Source: Podila epigama
Lineage: Eukaryota; Mortierellomycota; Mortierellomycetes; Mortierellales; Mortierellaceae
Assembly: GCA_015679605.1 (NCBI GenBank)
Contig: JAAAVE010000835.1
Coordinates: forward strand, 1 to 12,974
Direction: 5' to 3'
Length of the DNA: 12,974 bases
Of the stretch, positions 1-6,827 are shown in pieces (position 1 is the stretch's first letter; every line of letters starts with the position of its first letter). A model generated the notes under the pieces. The model was not told the origin of the DNA. It searched no databases and was given only the letters and a program-made list of their open reading frames with translations. Both the position numbers and the translations under genes were made by a program.

Positions 1-51
<51 letters not shown>
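1..51. repeat. (TC)25 microsatellite inside mitoferrin intron 2
   Basis: Uninterrupted TC dinucleotide repeat from the window edge. It may extend further left. On the minus strand it reads as (GA)n and lies in the second intron of the mitoferrin-like gene, about 70 nt after the proposed donor at 121-120. Long mirror-symmetric purine/pyrimidine repeats of this kind are mutable and can adopt triplex structures (established knowledge). No function here can be shown. Confidence 0.97.
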
Positions 52-56
<5 letters not shown>

Positions 57-121
57 CTTTCCCCCCAATATCACTCATTCACTTCAGACATATACAGAAC
101 ATATTTTTTCTCATTAATTAC

Positions 122-1012
122 CTGCAGCAACTAGATGGTGACCAGACTCGTTTCCACCAAAGGCTTCTTTAGCATACTCATATGTACCGAAGTACAGGGC
201 GTGTGCTGGTCCAGCTCCAAGAATAACAGAGTTGACGCCTCTCCAGAGTGTCCGGGCACCCTCGGTTGTCGAGATTTTGGATACTGCGTTGATCACGCCA
301 GTGTAGACTGCTTGAGGTGTGGGCTGAAGGATCTGCATGCGGGTCTGGATTGCATTGCATGAACGTGAGCGTGAACGTGAAAGAAAAAGTCACAAAATTA
401 GAAAGATATTATTTGGGGTAAAAAAGATGTGAGAGCAGAGACAGAGTGTGTGTGAGAGAGAGAGTGAGAGCACCTGCAACAGCAGGGTGCAAAAATGACA
501 GCACTTGTTCTTGTCGCTGTTGTTGTTGTTCTTTTTATAATCTCAATCTCGACAGGGTGATCAAAGATCCATGCCATTAGAATCCTAAAAAAATGCATTC
601 GTCAGTTGAACCATCCGAGATGTTGGATCAGAACAATCTGTGCCATTGTTCGTCTGTTTGTCTGTCCATCTCCTTTTTGAATCATCTCCTGTGTATGCGT
701 GTGTACAGATTGCTGATCCTTCTGACAAATCTCGCTGTTGGTCCCTTGTGTTGTGTCTTTTTTTTTTCTCAAAGTCGCTTCCTTGGCTGCGGAGGTGTTA
801 GTATGCTATGACAAAGGTGGATCATACGACATCATATGATATCATGATCATATATTAAGAAATATAAATAAATATACCTTGATGCTATCGATAGGGTACA
901 TGACGGCGTGCTCGGCGATACCAGCAAAGGCACCGGCGAGGAGACAGGCAGACATGGAGGCACCGTCAGGGAGAGCCTCGTATTCGTAATCTTCAGCAGC
1001 GTGGGTTGCCAT
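122..1012 (-). CDS. MRS3/4: Mitoferrin-like mitochondrial iron carrier (SLC25 family, Mrs3/Mrs4 type), 5' part only
   Basis: Probable inner-membrane carrier importing ferrous iron into the mitochondrial matrix for heme and Fe-S cluster synthesis. The start ATG is at 1012-1010. Exon 1 is 1012-878 (45 codons) and exon 2 is 344-122. The 533-nt intron 877-345 has donor GTATAT and an acceptor in CCAG, and joins in phase 0. A second donor (GT at 121-120) leads off the left edge, so about 119 of an expected ~300 residues are present. Visible features: an acidic N-terminus with DYEYEALP; a first membrane helix with [15 protein letters not shown]; the carrier signature PIDSIK (residues 40-45) running across the junction into [13 protein letters not shown] (73-81); and [10 protein letters not shown] (88-97), a hallmark of mitoferrins compared with other SLC25 carriers. 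The match to animal and yeast mitoferrins is from memory of the family. Without the downstream repeats, Mrs3 and Mrs4 orthology cannot be separated. Confidence 0.92.
345..877 (-). other. Intron 1 of the mitoferrin-like gene (533 nt)
   Basis: The longest intron in the window. It starts GTATATTTATT and ends TGCAATCCAG on the minus strand, with a possible branch point TTCTAAT near 398-404. It holds TG/AG-rich simple sequence at about 446-470, an AT-rich stretch at 825-876 with repeated ATCAT/ATGAT words, and a T run near 758-767. No protein-like ORF or convincing structured RNA was found inside it. Confidence 0.85.
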
Positions 1013-1344
1013 TATGGGTATGTATCTGGTGTGTGTTGATGGGTATGGAGAGGAGGTAGAGAAGATTGATCGGCGATAAACTTGATGAGGTTGAGAAAGA
1101 GAAGAGAGTGTGTTATGTTAGAAAACAAGGGTATTGCTTTGGCGAGGTGGAAGAAGAAGTAGAAGTGGAAGTAGAAGTAGGAGTAGAAGTAGAAGTAGGA
1201 GTAGGAGTAGGAGTAGAAAAGAAAAAGCAGAAAAAGAAAAAGAACAAAAATAAAGAAAACAAAGATTATCCGTTCGTTCATTTGTCACACCTTCAATCAA
1301 TTAGAGAAACACTGTCACTGTCAGTGATCGCCTTTCACCCTTCC
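1013..1344 (-). promoter_or_regulatory. Pyrimidine-rich 5' region of the mitoferrin-like gene
   Basis: On the minus strand, the sequence upstream of the carrier start codon is strongly C/T-rich: short CTCTTC/CCTCTCC stretches next to the ATG, then a long CTACTT/CTACTC hexamer tract (1150-1217), then T-rich sequence. The other genes here also have pyrimidine-rich upstream DNA on their coding strand (for example 8520-8745 for the kinesin). I therefore read this as promoter or 5' UTR, not coding sequence. No TATA box can be assigned with confidence. Confidence 0.45.
1150..1217. repeat. Imperfect GAAGTA/GGAGTA hexamer repeat
   Basis: About eleven imperfect copies of a purine-rich hexamer (GAAGTA, GGAGTA, GAAGTG) on the plus strand. 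Translated, this gives a monotonous Glu-Val string, an artefact of the repeat. It sits about 140-205 nt upstream of the mitoferrin start codon. Confidence 0.9.
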
Positions 1345-1440
1345 ACTCTTCACTCTTCACTCTTCACTCTTCACTCTTCAACTTCAATTTCACTTCACTT
1401 CACTTCACTTCACTCTTCACTTCAACTTCAACTTCACTCC
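1345..1440. repeat. Tandem CACTCTT (x5) followed by CACTT/CAACTT repeats
   Basis: Five tandem copies of the heptamer CACTCTT (about 1345-1380) pass into repeated pentamer CACTT (about 1391-1415) and CAACTT units up to 1440. The plus strand is pyrimidine-rich here, the opposite polarity to the adjacent purine-rich hexamer tract at 1150-1217. Confidence 0.9.
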
Positions 1441-1767
1441 TCTTGGTTATATCCTGCGTACGAGATTCAACGCATCACTCATACAATTTGCCTGCTCATA
1501 TCTGATCTCCTTTTACCATTCTTGAGATGGCCTTATCGTACGTAGTATTAGAATGGTGAATAGTCAACCATCCATGTCAACCATCCATGTCCATGTGCGC
1601 AGCTATTTGCTTTTAGAGCTTTACTTTGCGCTCAAATTCTCAAACATAGTTCGTCGTACTGCACGTCAATTGGCGCCATCAGGAAAAGGCAATCGAAAGC
1701 ATACGATTGGCTGGTGTCATTGTCACTTTTTCCTTTTCCTTTTCCTTCCTTGTGATAAAGGGTGTAC

Positions 1768-1792
1768 GTGTATGTGTATGTGTATGTGTATG
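1768..1792. repeat. (GTGTAT)4 microsatellite
   Basis: Four tandem GTGTAT hexamers followed by degenerate GTGAATGTGTG. In translation they give alternating Thr-Tyr on the minus strand. Intergenic. Confidence 0.9.
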
Positions 1793-2125
1793 TGAATGTG
1801 TGAACAACTCTTTCACAGCCAACATGGACGAAACAAACTTTGTTGTGCGACACTAAGACTCTTGTGCAATCCCCCATTGTCATAACAGTGTTCAGTACCT
1901 TGGTGACAAGTCTTGTAAAAGTGAGAATTGTACAAAAAGAAGAAATACAAGCAATGCAATGGGTACAAGGGTGTATACTAGTGGAGAGAGTGGAGAGTGT
2001 GGATGTAGAGTGGGGTGGAAAAAGTGAACGAAACAAAGAGTAGAAGAAACAGAAAAAAGAAGAAAGATATAAAATGTACATTGTAGTTTGGCTGGTATTT
2101 ATCATTTTTTCGCACCTCTGTGGAT

Positions 2126-2159
2126 GTGTTACATGTTATGTGGTGTTACATGTTATGTG
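2126..2159. repeat. 17-bp perfect tandem duplication
   Basis: The unit GTGTTACATGTTATGTG occurs twice head to tail (2126-2142 and 2143-2159). Just downstream, 2166-2189 holds CACACACAATGTGTGTG, which can form a small CA/TG hairpin. Intergenic, function unknown. Confidence 0.95.
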
Positions 2160-2727
2160 TACATCCACACACAATGTGTGTGTGTGTGACAAAGAATGAG
2201 CGAATTTCATTCTCCTCAAAATGATCCTTCTCTTCTTTCTCATCTTTCCAATGCGCATCCGCCCAACAGTCAGGCTCTCTTTGGGCAAGTTGTACAAAAA
2301 AATACAAGTCGAGTTGAATCAAGTCAGGTTTGGGCGGAGAATGTTCAAACAGAAGGACTCCTCAAAAAGAAATCATGTCTTTTCTCTTTTGCTCGCCTTA
2401 TCAGATCCTTTTTTTCTTCTTTTTTCAATCACAGATCCTGCTTCTTCCATGTTCTTTTTTTTCCCACACTTTCAAGTCTTTTGGTATCCATCATCTTTCT
2501 TTTTTCTTTTCTGGCTTTGCCTCATGTCTGTTCACAAACAGTGCACATCCATACAAGGGGCAGAGGGGGGAGAAAGGAGGCAGGGGCAGAATGCGAAACT
2601 ATTCTCCGCTAGAGTTCATCGCTGTTCACTTTACACATGCCATTGATGTCGTACCAACACCATTCACTCGTCCACACACACACACATTCATGCATTACAC
2701 ACTTAGCGCATGGCTCGATCTGATAAC

Positions 2728-2733
2728 TTTATT
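2728..2733 (-). terminator. Possible AATAAA polyadenylation signal of the orphan gene
   Basis: The minus strand reads GAATAAAG here. The hexamer AATAAA overlaps the TAA stop (2731-2729) of the candidate last exon. A canonical signal overlapping a stop codon is compatible with a short 3' UTR, but one hexamer is weak evidence. Confidence 0.35.
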
Positions 2734-2965
2734 CATAGCGCAGTCTCCCCTCATCCATTTCACCACTTGCAGTATATTTTAATGCCATTTTCATGTCAAT
2801 GACCACTGCCAACAGCCTCTTCCAAGTTCGAAAGACAAAAAAATTGAACAGGGAACTGCGCTCGATTTGTGGACCATACTTCTCTTCCTTCATGACGAAA
2901 CGTTGCAAGCAGCGCAGTTTATAGCATCGCGCCCAAACAAAGCGATCGAATGCATCGTTCTCCTT
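2729..2965 (-). other. Candidate hidden 3' exon of the orphan membrane-protein gene (about 78 codons)
   Basis: On the minus strand an open frame from the end of an A22 run (2965) to TAA (2731-2729) encodes about 78 residues that look like a folded protein, unlike the surrounding simple sequence. It contains DAFDRFVWARCYKLRCLQRF, then VMKEEKYGPQIERSS, LFNFFVFRTWKRLLAVVIDM and a C-terminus GEMDEGRLRYE. It has no suitable ATG before its first protein-like residues, so it must be spliced to something upstream, most simply exon 2 of the same-strand gene. Possible donors are GTAGGT near 3094, after GESRG codon position 1, or GTACCC near 3081 in phase 0. The acceptor would lie in or beside the purine-rich/A22 stretch (2963-3000), which lacks a pyrimidine tract. 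I cannot fix the junction; an indel in the A22 run is also possible. Confidence 0.55.
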
Positions 2966-4864
2966 TTTTTTTTTTTTTTTTTTTTGTCTTTCTCTTCTTT
3001 TTCTCCTTTTTTGGCTTTTTATTTTACTTCAATCGTGCTGCTCTAGCTCGTAATCGTCTACATTTTGAAGAGAGAGTGGGTACTTCTGACCTACCACGAC
3101 TCTCTCCCAACACACGACGACTCATCCTACAGATGATCCTATTGTGAGCCATACTGAGAATCCTCTGAAAGCTCTGGATATGATGTGATGTCATTCCACG
3201 CCTCGAGACACCAGGTACCTTACGACGATGGACAACAGTTCCTGGTATCTTTTTCTTCATTCCAACCGATCGAGATACAATTCTCTGTTTCTGTTTCTGT
3301 CTCTGTTTCTGAGGCGATTGGTTATTTTGAAGGGCGATGCTGCGCAAGACGGACGCCAACGCATCCATATTGTAGAAATGGGTATGGAATGGATACATAT
3401 CTGAAGGATCCTCGCATACTCTCAAATGACTCGCTGACGTGTCTTCAATGTTCTCAGTGTCCTCGGATGCTTGTACATTGGTATGGGTGTGGACGTTGGT
3501 AGTGACAAAAGTTTGAAAATAAGAAAGAGTATGAGGAGCCGCTGCTGGGACACTCTCCAGCATGACGCTTGAGCGACGTGAACTTGACCTGCTGCAATCA
3601 CCCATCTCCATCTCAATTCCTAGTCCAGTCTTGTAGTCTCCGCTGTGATCCATAGTGTCTTTGGCATTGTCAATGTCCTTGCCATTGTCCTTTGTCGCAT
3701 CTTCATTCACTTGCCACCCACTCTCTTCCTCGCGTGACTCAGCACATCCTTTGTTGCCTTGTTCTATATCTTGACTCTTGCTTCTTGTTGACTCTGTGTG
3801 GTTGATAGGGGTACGCATTGGTGGGTAGAAATTAGGTTGGACGCGACCATTGCCTCTTAAACCTTGAATAGTAGACAGGAATGTATTAGACCGAACAGGA
3901 ATAGGTGTTGTTGAAGCTGAAGCACTAGGCTCAATCATCGCAGCTGCAGTTGTACGCAGGAATGCTGTAATGATGCCAGCTGTCATTGATAAGCGCGAAT
4001 CTGAGTTGATGTGGATATGTTTGTACAACGATTGGTGACATGATGAGAAAATGGGAAAAAAAAAATTGTTAGCATAATTGTATGGAGGAGGTAAAAATAA
4101 AGAAACGCATCCGACCATTTGCAAAGCACCTCTTTTCAAAAAGGACATTCCTTTGACTCACCTTCTATCGGGAGCGACCATGATGACGCGAGACTCAAAG
4201 GCGCTTCAGATCCGTGAGTTTCAGTTGGGGCTAATGGTGATATTCTCTCGCTCGGCGTCGCTGTCGAGCCCATTGCAGGAACCACTGATTCCATAGTCTC
4301 CCCAGTCGTTGTCAATGTCGGCACCTGGTCAATCGAAGACGAATTGGCTGCTTCGGAACCCAGTTCCGCCCAGCTCCAACGGGGACTCCCATGCTGCTGC
4401 TGCTGCTGACGTTGTTGCTGTTGTTGATCCATGATCGTGACACAGTACCAGAATGCACCCATACAGAGAACAAGCAAGAGACAGGACCGTATCAACAAGT
4501 TCGAAGCCAGTAAGGCCATGATAGGATGAGGCACAATCTTGAAAGGTGTATGTCGATGATGTGGGCGAGGGATTGTCATGTCATCTTGGTCATAACCCAA
4601 CATTGGGTCAAAGTCAGACCGCCCATGATTCTGAAGTACTGACCTGGTTTGGCGAAATATCTTGCGTGTTGTCCGCAGAAATTGTAGCCATGCCTCTTTG
4701 ATGGATCCAGGAAGGTGTTGAACGAATGAGAGAATCCCATGTGAGTGCGCAGCGTCATCATTTTTGCCTTTCTGGGGCCTGGCTTCTGAATGATACGCAA
4801 TGGTTGAGCAGCTGCATGGGCGACGATGTGCACGTGCAAATGATTCACGCTCGAATGGATTCAG

Positions 4865-4896
<32 letters not shown>

Positions 4897-5956
4897 GCTG
4901 AGCTTGCAGTTCCTGTAGGTCATAGCGACGACGTTGCAATGCTACTAATGACATGAGTCGCCCACCACCACCTCTTCCTCCTCCTCCGCCACTACCAAGA
5001 CCATCAGCCTTTAAGCCATACCGTGAGAGCGACTTTCTCTTCATCCTCAGTTTATGACTGCTGTTGCTATTGATTTTATTGTTCAGGCCTATCGCGCCTC
5101 GTTGAAAAGGTCCAAAAGTCGTTGTCGTCGTCGTTGTTGTTGAGATTGGGTTTGATCCAGCAAAGGTTGAAAAGCTCTTGAAAGTCAACAATCTCTTTTG
5201 TCGAAATTGTGCCCTGTGTTGCTGTTGATGTTGTTGTTGCTGCTGTTGCTGTTGTTGTTGTTGCTCCTCCGATTCTATATCGTCCCGTACTCGGTGCTCA
5301 TGATCCAAATGCAGTAGTATCCGTAACGTCTCCTCCAAGTTTTGAATACGGTGGAGAACTGGGTATTGTCCCAATAGGGATTTGAAGTACTTGATGTCAA
5401 TATGGGTGCCTGCCTGGTTCCTTTTCTGTGCTTGTGCTTGTGCTTGTGCTTGTGTTTCTCCACCATTCTCCGATACGCTTCCTCCGTGATCATCTTGTTT
5501 TTGCTGACTGTAAGCAGTGTCTTTAAAAGTCTCTATAGAGTCCTCCTCCCAACAGTCTGGAAAATATCGGATAAACGATTGTTTCCGTTTTGCATTGAGG
5601 CGAAAAAGTGGTGCTGTGATGGATTCGTAGGAGAGGACGATAAACGGCAAGACGGCTCCTCTTCCTATCCGCTGACTCTTGGTGTCTGCGAGGTTATTGC
5701 ATCGATGTGATGATGTATATGTTTCTTCATCCTTGGAGAAGAATCTGGACTGTAGTAACAAAGTGAATTCTTTTGGATCGGCGACAGGTGTTGTCAGAGT
5801 CGTGTGACAATAAGCGACTGAGGGACAGGTGGATGAAGTTGATTCTGGAAAGGAGGATGATGAAGCTAGTAATGTGCAAATAAGTGTTGTAGAGATGATG
5901 GTGTTGCAGATGATGGATGCTAGATAGGATGAAAGGCAGGGTGAGGAGGTGTTCAT
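2729..5956 (-). CDS. Unrecognised large membrane protein with polyglutamine tracts (3-exon model; last junction unresolved)
   Basis: I do not recognise this family. Exon 1 is 5956-4162, from the first ATG (GGAAATGAAC); the frame is open further upstream but lacks ATG. Donor GTGAGT at 4161 joins acceptor CTCAG (4001) in phase 1. The 161-nt intron has a GCTAAC branch point near 4068-4073, and the acceptor is the first AG after it. Exon 2 starts at 4000 and stays open to a TAA at 3026-3024, which would give 923 residues. A protein-like exon at 2965-2729 probably replaces the last ~23 residues, giving about 970-980. Visible features: hydrophobic N-terminal segment (about residues 9-31; signal peptide or anchor); (QA)n stretch; glutamine tracts at 232-246, 353-364 and 511-521; Thr run; Gly-rich stretch; a strong membrane helix at about 479-508 preceded by basic, His-rich sequence; then a Ser/Thr-rich, charged C-terminal half. 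A secretory-pathway or other membrane protein is inferred; function is unknown. Confidence 0.7.
2964..2985. repeat. T22 homopolymer at the proposed exon boundary
   Basis: Twenty-two consecutive T on the plus strand (A22 on the coding strand) immediately before the candidate last exon of the orphan gene. Homopolymers of this length are prone to length errors in sequencing and assembly, which matters for the local reading frame. Confidence 0.97.
4394..4426 (-). repeat. Third polyglutamine tract (Q5-R-Q5)
   Basis: CAG/CAA repeat within the orphan gene, residues 511-521, directly after the membrane helix at about 479-508. The first five Gln codons are CAA/CAG mixed and the last five are pure CAG. 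Confidence 0.9.
4865..4900 (-). repeat. Second polyglutamine tract (Q12)
   Basis: Twelve consecutive Gln codons, eleven of them CAA, residues 353-364 of the orphan protein, flanked by LQA and LNPF. A near-pure CAA repeat is a likely length-variable microsatellite. Confidence 0.92.
5219..5263 (-). repeat. First polyglutamine tract (Q11-H-Q3)
   Basis: Mixed CAA/CAG repeat with one His interruption, residues 232-246 of the orphan protein. Mixed codons suggest the glutamine run itself, not only the DNA repeat, is maintained; this is an inference. Confidence 0.9.
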
Positions 5957-6827
5957 TTCCAAGTTTTTTTCCAGTTCTTTCTTTTTTTTGTTCCTTCTTT
6001 CTTTGTCTTGACCGTTTTTTCTTCTTCTTCCTGCTATCAAATGCCAATGTCGAAGATCTTGTCTGGTTTTCTCAGTGACAAAGGTAAGTATAATACAGGT
6101 GATTTACAGAAAGAACAGCGAGGTTTTTTTTTTAATAGTGTGAAGGTAATAATGAGATGGAAAGAAAACAAAAGGAAACTAAAGAGAGGTAAGAAAAAAA
6201 AGATGAATCTGCAGAAAAAAAAAGGGCTTTCCGTGGGTGGTAAGGAAGACAAGGACAGAGATGCAAGGCAAAAAATATCTGTAGGGTATGGATGACAGCA
6301 TGAAGAGACACATGCATGCCAGAGAAAGGCGTGTATGAGTGTATGTAAGAAAAATGAGTGTGTATGCGAGTTTTTTGTGTTAAAACAATGACTAGACAGC
6401 GACAGAAGGTTGAGATTGGAAGGTGGAATGATAAATAAATGAATGTGTTAAAAAAGTATTTCTCTGTCCTCCTCGCCTTCATGAGAAATATATTTAAAAA
6501 AAGGAGACTTGAAGACGTGGTAGTTGAATACGGTGTCTTTGTAGAAAAAAATTAGTTGTCAACAACGATGAGAGGGGGGGAGGGGTGAACGAAAGATCCA
6601 CATCACTGGCATTAACTGGAATGGCATAGAATGTTATACATCTTCCCGAGGCGAGGCAAAAGACAAGGAGAAGAGTGGATGTCAAGTCAAGCTAATGTCA
6701 ACTTTTTGGCAATCAATAATGAACCATAACGCGTCCATCTTGCATGGATGATCGCGAGCGCACCAACCCACCATAAAGACCAAAGCAGGCACCGATAACA
6801 ACACCAATAATAATAATAATATTTTGT
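5957..6827. other. Intergenic region between the mannosyltransferase 3' end and the orphan gene 5' end
   Basis: About 870 nt separating two genes on the same (minus) strand. It should hold the 3' UTR of the mannosyltransferase and the promoter and 5' UTR of the orphan gene. On the minus strand it is rich in T/C runs near the orphan gene (5960-6260), like other upstream regions here. The plus-strand ORF at 6008-6295 is Lys-rich simple sequence. An open minus-strand frame at 6713-6841 reads through the mannosyltransferase 3' UTR and is treated under the findings. Confidence 0.6.

Larger units (their letters stand above)
1441..2728. other. Intergenic region with no supported gene
   Basis: About 1.3 kb between the mitoferrin upstream region and the 3' end of the orphan gene. 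It contains a (GTGTAT)n microsatellite (1768-1792), purine-rich stretches (about 1925-2075), a 17-bp tandem duplication (2126-2159), a CA/TG stretch that can pair with itself (2166-2189) and T-rich DNA (2400-2520). Plus-strand ORFs of about 140-150 codons overlap in all three frames at 2196-2782. They are rich in Phe/Ser/Leu because the DNA is T-rich, which lowers stop frequency, and none looks like a conserved protein. It probably holds 3' UTR of the orphan gene and distal upstream DNA of the carrier gene. Confidence 0.6.

Noticed and set aside
560-730. Possible box C/D snoRNA in mitoferrin intron 1 (minus strand AGATGATT ... ACTGAC)
   Set aside because: The C box has two mismatches to the consensus, no terminal stem flanks the boxes and no guide complementarity could be shown.
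1066-1545. Plus-strand ORF of 159 codons rich in Glu-Val and Lys
   Set aside because: Its sequence is a direct readout of the GAAGTA hexamer and CACTT repeats. It lies in the pyrimidine-rich (minus-strand) upstream region of the carrier gene and has no domain-like part.
1632-2105. Minus-strand ORF of 157 codons with a (Thr-Tyr)n stretch
   Set aside because: Composed of simple-repeat translation and Ser/Phe/Cys-rich sequence from T-rich DNA. No splice structure or recognisable motif.
2196-2782. Three overlapping plus-strand ORFs of 138-150 codons in all frames
   Set aside because: All three frames being open at once reflects T/C-rich DNA with few stop codons. The first ~55 residues of the 2196 frame look mildly protein-like, but no splice continuation supports them, and the right end is antisense to the better candidate exon at 2729-2965.
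5402-5710. Plus-strand ORF with a (Leu-Cys)n stretch
   Set aside because: Antisense shadow of the (QA)n and neighbouring coding sequence of the orphan gene.
5957-6040. N-terminal extension of the orphan protein from 6040
   Set aside because: The frame is open, but the codon at 6040-6038 is TTG and no ATG lies between it and 5956. The extension is only Lys/Arg/Glu-rich simple sequence. The ATG at 5956 is followed directly by the hydrophobic segment.
6008-6295. Plus-strand ORF beginning MPMSKILSGFLSDKG with a GTAAGT nearby
   Set aside because: The start looks exon-like and a donor follows, but no continuing plus-strand exon could be found, and the rest is Lys-rich simple sequence in the upstream region of the orphan gene.
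6494-6685. Short minus-strand ORF with a hydrophobic start
   Set aside because: It begins with TTG, lies in the expected 3' UTR/promoter interval and has no family resemblance.
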